Below, one piece after another: positions 17,453 to 28,662 of a stretch of DNA of 64,000 nucleotides. The DNA comes from Peromyscus leucopus (Eukaryota; Chordata; Mammalia; Rodentia; Cricetidae). Each line of letters starts with the position of its first letter. The first letter of the stretch is position 1. The notes beneath the pieces were generated by a model that worked only from the letters and a program-made list of their open reading frames with translations, was not told the DNA's origin and ran no database searches. The DNA lies in NCBI RefSeq assembly GCF_004664715.2, contig NC_051065.1, positions 148,363,596-148,427,595 of the forward strand, given 5' to 3'. A program made the position numbers and the translations under genes.

Positions 17453-17656
17453 ATGCACATTGGGGATCAGGTTCTTCTCTTTCCTCCAGGCCAGCGCCCT
17501 TTACCTCTTTCCCTTAAGTGGCAGGGACCCTTCAAGGTAATTCTTGTAACCCCCACAGCTGCTAAACTCGAGGGCTTTCCTCACTGGGTCCACCTGTCCC
17601 ACCTAAAACCTTTTATCTCACCTCCATCCCAGAAAATCTCTCTTCATATACAGTGA
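17453..17656 (+). pseudogene. ERV integrase C-terminal relic (GPY/F motif)
   Basis: An open frame includes IGDQVLLFPPGQ, LKWQGPFKVILVTPTAAKLE and PHWVHLSHLKPF. These fit the C-terminal domain of class I integrases with the GPF variant of the GPY/F motif. The catalytic core is missing. Confidence 0.75.
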
Positions 17657-18328
17657 AACAAACAGGGCCTTTCATTCTCAAGCTCCAGAGGACATCAGAA
17701 TCCACTGCCTTGTCACCAATTCCAGAGGAATAAGGTATCACCCCTCCCTTTCCCAACCAGGGCCACACAGAGCCGGAGGCAAAAAGGACCATCAAGAATA
17801 TCCAGGTGGTAAGGAATAATGTAATACAACCATTTATCATTGTTCAATACTCAGCAACTGATCACCAGTGTTTCCTAAGTGTTAACCTAATAAGGAAAAC
17901 AGGTGCCTTAAATGAACTACTTCTAATGAGGCTTGTCTCAGATAGAAATTAAGCAGGGTACTAAGACCAGATCTACCTCAGGTAAATGTCACATGCCTCT
18001 ATCTGGACAGGCCAAATCTACCTCAGACAAATGCCAACTTCAAAATAAAATAATAACGATTCTTTCTCTCTAAGCTCTCTCTATGTCAACAGTATCTTGT
18101 TAAATGGGAGGTCCCCAGCAGCAGCACGGATGGACAGCCGCAGAACCAGGAGATTGCAGAACATCATTCCAGGACCTCCACCATCATCCCCGGACTTCAC
18201 AAGATACCCCTCACCCCCCCAAGAGCCAACCAACGCCCACTATTCAGCTGGAAGCAGTTTTTGAGAGAAACGTCGCCCCCGTACCCAGTCAACCACAATT
18301 TTTTCTTTTTAAAAATAAGAGTCGGGAA
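17657..18328 (+). other. ERV 3' region with polypurine-tract-like end
   Basis: The expected env region is short and has no recognisable env domains. It ends in AAAAATAAGAGTCGGGAA (18,311-18,328), a degenerate polypurine tract immediately before the 3' LTR. Confidence 0.5.
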
Positions 18329-18771
18329 TGAAGGGTTTACAACACGCCCCCCACGGTCCCATTTACCAGGTGGACACTTCCGCCTAGCCATTTCTGGGTC
18401 AAAGCGTCTCTCGTAGCCAGGATACCCGGCGGACCCGGACATCTCCGCCTAGCAACTTCCGGCCAAGGCATCTCGCGTGACCAGAATCCGTGACGTTACA
18501 TGGCTACGTAAGCGTGCTACGTGACCATGTGATCTACGCACATGCGTGGAGTAGTGACGTGACCTGGCCACGCCCCCAGCCGGTTTTTAAAGCGGAGCGC
18601 CATATTCCCAGTTCTCCCTCTTCTCCTCTTCCTCTTCCCCACTCACATGTCTCTCCCACAGGCCTGCACTCTCTATCCCTGTATCTCTAATAAACTCTTA
18701 TAAGCGGATTCTGTCGTGTTTCGTGACACTTCCTTGCAGGGTAAGAACACAACGCAGCTAAATAACTAACA
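18329..18771 (+). repeat. 3' LTR of the young ERV
   Basis: This 443 bp copy is read as identical to the 5' LTR (offset 3,844). Its AATAAA is at 18,689-18,694. It is followed by ACAGG, matching the sequence just before the 5' LTR. Confidence 0.93.
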
Positions 18772-19795
18772 ACAGGAATAGAAGGAAAAACCAAAAACCA
18801 AAACAACAACCAACTCCACCTTCAAAAACTGACCCTAGATGGGCAGAAACAAAAGTAATATGAAAAACCAAGACAGCATTTCTCCTTCCCAAATTACCAA
18901 CTGGATCCTCAAAGAAAACAACTTGGACAAAGTTCCAGATGCAGAATTCAAAAGATCATATAAGTATGATCAAACAACTAAAAAAAGGCATGACTATTTT
19001 CCAAGAGAACACAGATAGCTGAATGAAAATATCAAAGTTAATCTATGATATGAAAATAAAACTAAAAAATGAGATAGAAATACTAACTATAGGGAGAGGA
19101 GGAAGCCCTTAGTTGAGTAAAGTCCTGAGTGAATTGGTATCACTGACATGGACATGGTTGTATCAAGGACCCTGATACCTCAGCACCATGGGAGAGGCAG
19201 AGCCTTTCCCCGAAGAGGCTCATTAAAAAAAGGATTCAGAAAGTCCCAAACACCACAAAGTAAACAAAACGACAGGAAGAATGCACAGCTTTCCACGATA
19301 ACTCTGAATATAAATGTTCTCAATTCACCATCAAAAGACAGACTAGGAGACTGGTTTAGAAAACAGAACCTCTCTTTTTGCTTCTTCAAGAAACACGTCG
19401 AAGATAAACACTATTTAAAGGAGAGAGGGTGGGAGGTGGTACAATCAAATGGAAGCAGGAAACACACAGGTGCTGCTATTATAATAATGGGCAAAATAGG
19501 ATTCAAACCAAATCTTGTCATAAGGAATGAAAGAGTTATTTTATACTTATTCAAGAATAAATTATAATTCTAGATACATATGATCTGAATATAGGCTCAC
19601 CTAACTTCACAAGGCAATCACTATTAGGTTTCAAATCACACATTAATGTCAACAAAGTAATAGTGGGTAACTTCAGTATTACACTGTCATCATTAAACAG
19701 ATCAAATGTACAAAAAAGGAATAAAGAAATACTGGAATTATCATAAGTCAAATGTACTTAACTGACATCTATGGTTCTGTCAATATACCAAAGAA

Positions 19796-19950
19796 AAAGC
19801 TGGGTATGGTGGTACACACCTTTAATCCCAGCACTTGGGAGGCAAAGGCAAACAGATCTCTGCATTTGAGGCCAGCCTGGTCTACAGAGGGAGTTCCAAG
19901 TCAGCCAGGGCGACACAAAGAAACCCTGTCTTGAAAAAAGGAAAAATTTA
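19796..19950 (+). mobile_element. B1 SINE in LINE-1 relic
   Basis: GCTGGGTATGGTGGTACACACCTTTAATCCCAGCACTTGGGAGGC and the tail AGAAACCCTGTCTTGAAAAAAGG show a forward B1. Confidence 0.93.
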
Positions 19951-20053
19951 AACAATATCCTTAATTCTATCTAATTACAATGGGATAAGGCTGGAAATTA
20001 ACAAGAAAAGCTACAGAAAACATAGAAACCCATGGAGATTAAACTACATACCA

Positions 20054-20210
20054 TTAGCCGGGCATGGTGGCGCACACCTCTAATTCCTACACTCTGGAGG
20101 CTGAGGCGAGTGGATCTCTGTGAGTTACAGGCCAGCCTGATCTATATAGTGAGTTTTCGGATAGCCAGGGCTACATAGAAAGACCCTGTCTCAAAAAAAC
20201 AAAACAAAAA
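20054..20210 (+). mobile_element. B1 SINE in LINE-1 relic
   Basis: GCCGGGCATGGTGGCGCACACCTCTAATTCC and AGACCCTGTCTCAAAAAAACAAAAC mark a forward B1. Confidence 0.92.
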
Positions 20211-21179
20211 CCCACCCTATTGATGAATGAGTCATTAAAGGAATCAAAAAAGAAAAAATTTAAATCCCTCTAGTTAAAAATGAATACAAAGCATACCTCA
20301 GTCTATGGAATACAATGTCGGCAATCCTATCCGGAAGTTTATAGCACTAAGTGCTATAAACATTAGAAAGTCGGACATATTCAAATAAACAGCCTGAGGA
20401 AGAACCTTAGAGCACCGGAGAAAAAAAACGAGAACAAGCCAACCCCCAAAAGCAGAGATGCAGAGAGCTAATGAAGATCAGAGCAGCTATCAATGCAACA
20501 CAAATATTAGTAACAATAAAAACAGCACAAAGAATCAATGAAACAAAGACTCGGTTCTTTGAAAAGATAAACAAAAATGGACAAACCCTTAGCCTAATCA
20601 ACCGAAAGAAGGGCGTGGTGGTGGACCCAAATTAATAATTTTTAAGATGAAAAGGAGACATTATAATAAATACTGGGGAAATTCCTAAACTCATGAGCAA
20701 ACGCTATAAATTTTATTTTCTACTGATTTGGAAAATCTAAGAGAAACAAGTGAACTCTAGATGCAAATGGCCCACCAAAGTTAAAATGAGACAAACTGAA
20801 AAATATAAACAGATCTGTAACACCTAAAGACATAGAATCAGTAATTAAAATTCCAAGTCTGTGGTAACCAGATGACCTCCAGAGCAGGAAAGGGCCAACG
20901 GGAAGAGGGGAGAGGTAAGTGGCAAGCTCACTGTGTGGCTGGTGAGTATCTGCCCATATCAGGATTCCTAGGGCTCCATCTACTGGCCACCCCACTCAGT
21001 CTGATGGAACTAACTCAGTCTCCGGGAACCTGCTAAGTGGCTAGCCTACGTATGTCCCTGAGGGCCACGTCCAACCTGCAGACTGGGGGGTCCACTGGCA
21101 GTATGAATCTCCCTCTTTTTCTCATGAGGAAGGTCAACTCCATCTAAGCACCTGAAGCCCAGATCAAATCGGAGGAAGG

Positions 21180-21300
21180 AACCAGGCGGTGGTGTCGCAC
21201 ACCTTTAATCCCAGCACTCAGGAGGCTAGTCATCCTGGTCTAAAGAGCAAATTCCAGGACAGCCAGGGCTACATAGAGAAACCTTGTCGTTAAAAAACAA
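21180..21300 (+). mobile_element. B1 SINE with internal deletion
   Basis: CCAGGCGGTGGTGTCGCACACCTTTAATCCCAGCACTCAGGAGGC joins directly to CATCCTGGTCTAAAGAGC, so the middle of the B1 is missing. An AAACAAAC-rich tail follows to about 21,395. Confidence 0.9.
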
Positions 21301-21399
21301 ACAAACAAAAAACAACAACCCCCACAACCCCGCAAACCCCAACAAACAAAAACCTACCAAACCAAGCAAGCAAGCAAACAAACAAACAAACAAAACACC

Positions 21400-23140
21400 T
21401 GAAAAAGTACAAATGCCTTTTCATCATTCCTGAACCATGAGTAGCCCACCAAGGAATGATGACTGACGTCTTGCTTCCTGTTGAATGATCTGACTCTGAG
21501 GCTTATACTGAATCTCGTGATGACCATCTCAATGGATGAGCCTTGGGTTAAACCTAGATGTGACAGGGACCAAAACTACGTTCCTTATTGATGTGGAATA
21601 GCTTTTCCTGCTTAGACCACAGATTCTGGTTTGATCTTCCGGTTTCTGGTTCTCTTCACTGACATCAATGCAAACTCAACCAGCCCATTTACTACCCACT
21701 TATACACCCCTCTCAATCTGTGTGCTAAACATCTTTTCACCCATTCCTTTCTGTCCCTTCTTAGCTTCCCCATTCTCTTCCTGATGAAGGGCATCCTGTC
21801 TAAACCCAGACACATTTATGGCTTTTTGAGAGTTAGCAGGCTCTTTCCGCACTCCCAACGTCAGCAGCAGTGGGAGGAGCCAGAGACGGAGCTGCCTGTG
21901 GCCACCTGCAGCAGCAGTCTGAGGCTTGTCAGAGATATCCACTCAGATGAGGAAATGACTCTTGATTTTGCCAGCGACGAGACTTTTAGAACGAGCCAAT
22001 ATGAGTTAGATTTTATTAGAATGAGAGTTTAACACAGATTTAAGATTATTCATAGAGAAAGCGCTCAGGGAAAGGACGAGACCAATCAAGTGTGGTGTGA
22101 ACTTTTCAAAGAGAACCAGGCACATGTTAGCAGTGGCAATATATAGGACTTTTGGTAGCCTTCAAAGCAAGTCCCAAAGAGTTTTTAAGGACCTCTCCCC
22201 TTCCCCAGTTTTTGCTAAACGAGATCAGGTGGTTCTTCATGGGCTTTGGATTGCAATTTCATAAGGTAAAACCGTGGGCTGTAAGGGTAACTTAAAGGGT
22301 TAAGGAATATCGTCTACTGAAAAGGGGTGCTTGGGAGTCCTAGAAAACTGCAGGTTTATATGTGGAAAAGGAGTAAGGTCCCATATGCTTAGGACTCAAG
22401 CATAGTTTGTTACTATTTTCACATTCTTATTGAAATATATCTATAGAAAACGATTATTTTTCTCTGTGTATGCAACCTTCACAGCAGAAGTTACTCTATA
22501 ATTCTGGCTTTTGTTTGTTTGCTTGTGTTTGTTTTTTAAAAGATGTAGATATAGATTTTTAAGCCAGGGTTGTGAGAAAGAAGGCACTTAGGAAGACCCC
22601 TGAAAGCAAGGGTGTGACCCTCTCGAAGAGAAAGGGTCAGTTGGTGAGACACTTACCAGACTCTTGAACGAGGCTCTCTTCCTTTCCCATGCCCATGTAG
22701 TTTTCCCTGCTTTTCTGTCCTTCCTCACTGTCCTGTAATGACCCAGAGATGTCCGAGACCTCGAACTCCCTCCCCATAGTCTCTACTCTAGACCTCTATA
22801 TTAATAACAAGGTTCCCCTGAAATCTGGGATAGCTCCCTTTCTGGATAATAACAGCTGCTCCCGTCATAACTGCCCTTAAGAATCTCAACAACTTCCCTC
22901 CAAGGCCCCAATATCCTTCAAAGGCTCAAGTGAGGAAACGCTCATTGCTTCTCACTGAGGAATTCCTGGCTACTGGACTACTGTACCCACGTAACTCTCC
23001 ATGTAACTCTCATTTGAGTATTCTAGCCCAAACAACCCTTTGAGATGTGACCTGAGAGCCACCAAAACCCCAGCATTTGGCTACATAAGACCCGTAAGCG
23101 TGACTCCCTTTGAGAAGCTCACCACACTTGGCTGCAGCTT
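21400..23140 (+). other. Intergenic DNA without a recognised gene
   Basis: The longest open frame (21,631-22,032, + strand, 133 codons) matches no family I know and lacks splice or promoter support. Some of the right part may belong to the ERV pol relic that follows. Confidence 0.4.
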
Positions 23141-23149
23141 TTCCTTTCC

Positions 23150-24720
23150 TTGAATATGATAAAAATGTTAGGTGGGTCTGGTAGAATGTTCCAGGACCTG
23201 AGGGCTATAAATGAGACTATAGACCTGGATCCACCCCATAGTCCCCAGAGAGGGCACACACCCTCCAACAATACCTTTTCATTCATGACGCTAGATTTTC
23301 AGGATGCTTTTCTTTTGGATTCCTGTCCATCCTGGCTCTCCATTCCTATTTGCCTTCAAATGACAAGACCCCCTCCACCCAGATTATGTAAGCAGCTTAG
23401 GTGGACCATCTCCACCCTAGAACCTTTGGGACTGCATCCATTGTTTTGGACAGGCTCATCTAAAGACCCATCCTCTCTTGAATTTCTCTGTGGAAGGAAC
23501 CTCCCTCAGTTCATAGATGATTTTTTAATCTGTAGTTCAGAGAAATCCCATCCAGAGCAAACACTGCCCAGACTTCAAAAGCTAGCTACATGTGGATAGG
23601 TTGTTTTCTCTTTCAGAGGTTCAGACCTCCCTCAGGGGGAAAAGAAAGGAGGGGCCTGGTTCTTGGGATTTATACCAACCACAGGCATAATGGGCCTTTC
23701 CAGTCACTCAAGGATTTCATTTTAACTATCGGGACGCTACTTACAAAATAACTAAAGACCTTCTTGGTTATGACAGGGTTTTGCAGAGTCTGGATTTCAC
23801 AGTTTGGCCTGATGCTAACCCTCCTATGGGCCGTTAAAGGGACCAGAAAAGGAAGCGATGGATTGGATTTTTGTGATGACCCTGGCTCTGCTCTTTCCGG
23901 TCTTACTAAACCTTTTCACAGGAGTAAAGAGGAACAGTACTGGGGTTTTGAATCCAATCCAAACTCTGGGGTACTCCCCATGCCAAGGGCTTGTCTTCTC
24001 AAGTCCCTAGACCTGGTAGCACAGGGCTGGTCCCCTTGCCTCAAGGCACTTGGTAGCTATGGCTCTCTTGGTTGAGGAGATCTCTAAATTAACTTTGGGG
24101 CAAGTTTGATGGTTTATGTGCCTTATCAAGTTCTTAAAACTCTCAACTCAGAAAAAAAACAAAAAATAATAATAATAAAAAATTCTCCGCTCGACCTTAT
24201 TCTGGGGCTCATCAGAATGAACAAGTATCACGTGCTTACCAACTCCAGAGCTGTAAAACCTCGTCACAGCAGTGTAGTGGCCAGAGGACAGCTCTGTGAA
24301 GTTGGTTCCTCTCCTACCTTCGCGTGGTCTCCATGGGTCAAGCTAAAAGCCACAAGGTTTGCGTGGCGAGAACCTATCCTGGCCATCTCCCAAGGTTGTC
24401 AAACTTTAAGTCCTACTACTTTGCTGCGGGAGCCTAATCAGAGCCCATCTATGATATTCCTGCATAGAAACATTGACCCTACCTGCAGTACTAGATCAGA
24501 GCTGGAAGAGTCTCTCCACTTCCCCGACCTGTGGCGACCTGGTCCACGGAGGGTGCTAGTTTAAGATATGTAATCACCAGCCTCACAGAGGTCACAGAGT
24601 CTGGATCCCTTCTGGGAAATTCCAGTGTGCCAACTCCAAAAACAGAATTAATTGCCCTCACCTGGGCTCTCCAGCTAGGGACATTTCTACATTCTAATGG
24701 ACCATCGGCCTCATAGCTCT
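23150..24720 (+). pseudogene. Older ERV pol relic (reverse transcriptase to RNase H)
   Basis: In broken frames the order of a class I retroviral pol is visible. MFQDLRAINE and SFMTLDFQDAF (RT fingers/palm) come first, then PQFIDDFLICSSEK, where the YXDD-type box reads FIDD. A connection-domain stretch with SLDLVAQGWSPC and ALLVEEISKLTLG follows. Last is an RNase H start, TWSTEGASL...PKTELIALTWALQLG. Stops and frameshifts are frequent and no LTRs were found beside it, so it is an old fragment independent of the 14.5-18.8 kb element. Confidence 0.7.
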
Positions 24721-24999
24721 TGATCTCCAAGTTGCCCTCAATAACCAGCCCCTCCCTTACCCCTTTCAGGATCTCTTGACCTAAGGGGGCTGTTATATCC
24801 CTCTTAATGGACTAACATTGTGACAGGCATAGGACTGGCTTCTGATGTGTAGCAATTTCTTCTCAGATAAAATCTTCCATCTCAGAAGGAAGCTCCTTTA
24901 GACACGGGGGTATTCTAAAGGGAAGGGAAACTATACTATAGGGAAGCTGGTTATACTCAGGAAGTAGTTTTAGGAAGTCCCTGAAACTGACCAAATCCA

Positions 25000-25764
25000 C
25001 TAGACCTCTTCCCTAAGTGAAAATAAGCTGTAAGTACTGTGGAAAAACAGCACCAGACAAATTGAGCTGCCTATTGAGTGCTCCGGATTCTGGGGTGGGC
25101 TTTGGTGATGCAGCTCTTTATATGTCATTTCTGCTATTATAAGTAACCCCTCGCCCAAATTCCTATAAGAAACCCCAGTAAAGTTCACTGATTCACCAAG
25201 CTGGACTTTGGTGGTGTCCATACTTTGGTAGGTTGTTGGTTCCCTATCTGGGGTAGTGGGGCATTTGTTCATGTCTTCCCCTGAGAATAGTGTCACAGGC
25301 GGCTTCTTATGCTTATTGTACTTATAGGCCAAATTAGCTATGAAATTAGACCACACCTCAGTGGCGCCGGAGGCCCTTGAGGATTCCTTCTCTAGCCTCA
25401 GCAGTACTCCCAAACCGCCATGATCTTGACATGCTGACAGAGGCCCAGGAAGGAAGCTCCTGTAGACACAGGGCTGCTTGACCCTGTTTTGACCTGATTG
25501 ACCCTGGGAGAAGGCTGCATCTGTGCCTGTCAGCTAGGGATAGCATGAGATGCTAAAAGTCTGTCAGAAGAGACACCTGACGTAAGACAGAGTATCTCTG
25601 AGGGATGGCTCCTCAGGAAGGGCATACAGGAGCTTGCTTTTTTGGTTACTAACTCTCTCTTGGTCATCTATTGGCTTAAGTCTCCTTTTCAGCCTTGCCT
25701 TATATACCCTTTCATATAATTGACATCTTCCAGACTGTAGGTCACTGAGCTCCAGCTGTATCAA
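25000..25764 (-). other. Cluster of minus-strand open frames of unknown origin
   Basis: Three open stretches lie on the minus strand: 25,000-25,413 (137 codons), 25,358-25,546 and 25,564-25,764. They are rich in charged residues, for example RLKRRLKPIDDQERVS. I recognise no family. A decayed viral or other retrocopied frame is possible but not shown. Confidence 0.25.
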
Positions 25765-26159
25765 CTATCACCATTGACACTGGCACCTGTCTCCAACCAT
25801 TAAGGACCTTGTGGAGGTTTGAATGAGAATGCCTCCCATAGGCTTGTGACAGGGCAAGACCGAGCAGAGCTTCCTTCATCTTATACTCTTGCTAAGGTCA
25901 CTTTAGGTCTAACTAGAATTTGATCTTCTTGATGGAGAATCCTGTGGAAAATTACCCAAATCTGTTCTAGAAAGCTGAGGTCAAGCTGCTCCAGATAACT
26001 TAGCTTCTGTTACACTGCTTGCTTCCACAAAGCCTCCCCCTGCAGCTAATCAGTGAAAGGCCAGAATGTGGGTTTTGCCTTTTAAAATTCCTTACTCTAA
26101 ACACTAGGCACTACACTTGGTTGGGAAATACTTGAATGTAGTCCTACTCATAGGAATAG

Positions 26160-26770
26160 AGACTTTCAATTGGCTGTAAACTGTCTGAGTGGACATCTCT
26201 GGTGGGCTCTTTGTGACAGGCTTATATATTTGAATGTTTGGTTCCCAGTGTTTAGGATTAGAAAATGTGGCTTTGTTGGAAGAAGAGTGTTACTAGGTCC
26301 AGGTGGTGGTGGCACACACCTTTAATCCCAGCACTTGGGAGACAGAGCAGGGGATCTCTGTGAGTTCAAGGCTAGCCTGGTCTACAAAGCGAGTTCCAGG
26401 AAAGGCGCAAAGCTACACAGAGAAACCCTGGCTCAAAAAACAAACAAACAAACAAACAAACAAACAAAAAAAGAGTGTTACTAGGGATGGGCTTAGAAAT
26501 TTCAAAAGCCTACACCAGGCAGGCCAGTCTCCCCCGCCCCCTTTCATCTCTCATTCCTCTCTCTGTCTCTATCTCTATCTTTGCCTGAAACTTTCAGATC
26601 AGACGTGAGCTCTCAGCTAATGCTCCAGTGCCTACCACCATGCTTTCTGCCATGATAACCATGGACTAACCCTCTGAAACTGTAAGCAAGCCTCCAGTTA
26701 AATGCTTTCTCTTATAAATTGCCTTGGTCCTGACGCCTTCTCACAGCAATAGAACAGTAACTAAGACAGA
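26160..26770 (+). repeat. Rodent interspersed repeat split by a young B1
   Basis: CTTATATATTTGAATGTTTGG...GTGGCTTTGTTGGAAGAAG and GGGCTTAGAAATTTCAAAAGCC...CTAACCCTCTGAAACTGTAAGCAAGCC...AGAACAGTAACTAAGACA belong to a very common rodent repeat. It is interrupted at 26,298-26,470. Related starts (GTTTGAATGAGAATG) are seen at about 12,075 and 25,817. Confidence 0.6.
26298..26470 (+). mobile_element. B1 SINE with perfect 15 bp target duplication
   Basis: This is a forward B1 with an (AAAC)n tail. It is flanked by AAGAGTGTTACTAGG at 26,283-26,297 and 26,471-26,485, identical on both sides. Confidence 0.95.
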
Positions 26771-27377
26771 CCTCTTGACCTCCAAGTGATGTCACAGTCT
26801 GGCCTCGAACTCTTATAGTAACAATTCTCTCCATCCCCTGAAATACCACTGGAACCTTTTATGCTTTATCGTCCTATAATGGTATGACAAATCAATAATG
26901 CTGCTACCCACCCTCAGGTCCCTCCACAGCTCTTATGAAACTCCAGAAGATGATGTTTGCTCCTTGTTGGTGATTTGTCCTTGATGATGTGTCAGAGAAG
27001 GTGAAGCAGGGAGTAGAGCCAAAAGAGCCAAAATCTCCACACTTTAACAGTCTGACCTGACCTCTTGGAGCCTTAATTCAGTCACTTCTGATGTCGCGTA
27101 TAAACATACAGAGTCTAACTCCTAATGACCCTGGGCCTTACCCCAAAGAGCCAACCCCAGGAAAGACAATTGATGCTACAAAACCCACTGTTCAACAAGA
27201 TTCTGAGATGCTCAGTTCTCTGTTCAGATATGGACCCCATACAGATGGTGCACAAGAACAAACTGATTTCACTTAACTGCATAAAACATCTCCCATTCCC
27301 AATGGGAGGAAATGAAATGTAAATGTCAGACAAGGAGAAAATGACATAAAATTTTACTAGTAAAAGCATTTCCATTA

Positions 27378-27532
27378 AGAGCTGGGATACAGCTCAGTGT
27401 TAAAGCTTGTGCTTGCATGGATGAGACCCTGAGTTCATTTCTAGTTCATTCCTTGGAAGGCTGAGAAAAAAAAAAAAAAAAGTCATGAGTTTGAGGCTAG
27501 CTTGGACTACAGAGTGAGATCCTGTCTCACTT
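27378..27532 (+). mobile_element. ID head joined to B1-like tail (B4-type SINE)
   Basis: GAGCTGGGATACAGCTCAGTGTTAAAGCTTGTGCTTGCATGG is ID-like. After an A-run it continues with a B1-like end, GAGGCTAGCTTGGACTACAGAGTGAGATCCTGTCTC. Confidence 0.6.
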
Positions 27533-27699
27533 TGCTTCCCTGCCCATCCCAAGGTCGTTTTCATATGTGTTCTCTGAGTTCTTATGTTAACATTATCTCC
27601 CTTAAGGTGTTACAAACCCAAAATCTCCACCTTAAAATGCAAAGCTGCTATACAAACAGCTGACCGAGTGGTCAGTTCCCTCTTTCCCTTCCTAATGTG

Positions 27700-27852
27700 A
27701 TTTTTGTTTTGTTTTTCGAGAGAGAGTTTCTCTGTGTAGCAGCCCTGCTGTCCTGAACTCGTAGACCAGGTTGGCCTTGAACTCATAGAGATCTGCCTGC
27801 CTTTGACTCCTGAGTGCTGAGATCAAAGGCGTGTGCCACCATGCCCAACTCC
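27700..27852 (-). mobile_element. B1 SINE, antisense
   Basis: GAGAGAGTTTCTCTGTGTAGCAGCCC, GTTGGCCTTGAACTCATAGAGATCTGCC and GGCGTGTGCCACCATGCCC mark an antisense B1. Confidence 0.9.
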
Positions 27853-28479
27853 TATTGTGATCTTGAAAATGCCCACAGACTAGCCCTTGCTACAAATGAC
27901 ATTTGTGACATTACCCACAGCCATGGTTCTAACGCTGGTACCCAGAGTTTACTTTGATCAAAGGAAGAGTGCCTGGGCACTGATTCGGTGATGTAAAGAG
28001 AATATTTGCGAAGCCACTCCTTATTTCTACAGAGATGGCAGGTGACCCAGACCCCTGTGTGTCTCATCCATAAAACCCCTCCCCAGTCCCCAGAGGTAAG
28101 CACTATCTTGACACTGCCTGGAAGCTCATTCTTTGTTCATGTATAGTTATAGTATCTACATACATGCTAACAATCATGGAAGAGTGGTATGGTTTTGAAC
28201 TGGTGTAAGTAAACAAGTCTTCCAGATGATATGGATTCTTTGATTTTGTGTGTTCTTTATTGGATCAAGGCCCTGAGCATGTATGAGAGTGATAACCATT
28301 GAACCAGACTCCAGCACCATGTTCTTTTGTATTGGGTTTTACTTCTTGTGATTCACTTTAATACTCATTCACATTGTTGCATGTCATTATACCTCAATTT
28401 TCACCGTTCATGTGGCCTTATTTCATTGACTGGACCAGATTCTTTCCTTCTTCCTTTCTTTCCTTTCTGCTTTCTTTCT

Positions 28480-28662
28480 TTCTTTAATATATTTTTGTTT
28501 GATGATCAGTGATGTTTTGCCTGCATGTATATCTCTATGAGGGTATCAGAAGCTCTGAAACAGGAAGTTCAGACAGGTGTGAGCTGCCATATGGGCCCTG
28601 GGAACTGAACCCAGGTCCAGCAGCCAGTGCTCTTAACCACTGAGCCATCTCTCCAGCCCCCC
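28480..28662 (-). mobile_element. B3/B2-type SINE, antisense
   Basis: GCCCTGGGAACTGAACCCAGGTCC and GTGCTCTTAACCACTGAGCCATCTCTCCAGCCCC form the antisense head. The upstream part is diverged. Confidence 0.85.

Larger units (their letters stand above)
14485..18771 (+). mobile_element. Young, internally deleted endogenous retrovirus (gammaretrovirus-like)
   Basis: The element has two 443 bp LTRs that I read base for base as identical, starting TGAAGGGTTTAC and ending AACTAACA. They are flanked by ACAGG on both sides (or AACAGG if the last A is counted as target). A tRNA-Phe-type primer site follows the 5' LTR and a degenerate polypurine tract precedes the 3' LTR. The inside is only about 3.4 kb. 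It holds a duplicated leader, a short gag start broken by a stop, a capsid relic, protease-end and RNase H-end relics, and a C-terminal integrase relic. Most of RT, integrase and env is missing or unrecognisable, so the copy is defective. The gag, integrase and polypurine-tract features fit class I ERVs. The LTR identity implies recent insertion, most likely by proteins supplied in trans (inference). Confidence 0.9.
18780..20900 (+). mobile_element. Degenerate LINE-1 (ORF2 relic) with nested B1s
   Basis: Around 19,285-19,560 broken frames read TLNINVLNSPSKDRLGDWFR and HYLKERGWEVVQSNG, matching the start of the L1 ORF2 endonuclease. Around 20,270-20,870 the DNA follows the L1 ORF2 segment leading into reverse transcriptase, for example AGAATCAATGAAACAAAGAC and AAACCCTTAGCC. 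Many stops and frameshifts show it is old. Two B1s interrupt it. The part before 19,280 is less certain. Confidence 0.7.
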
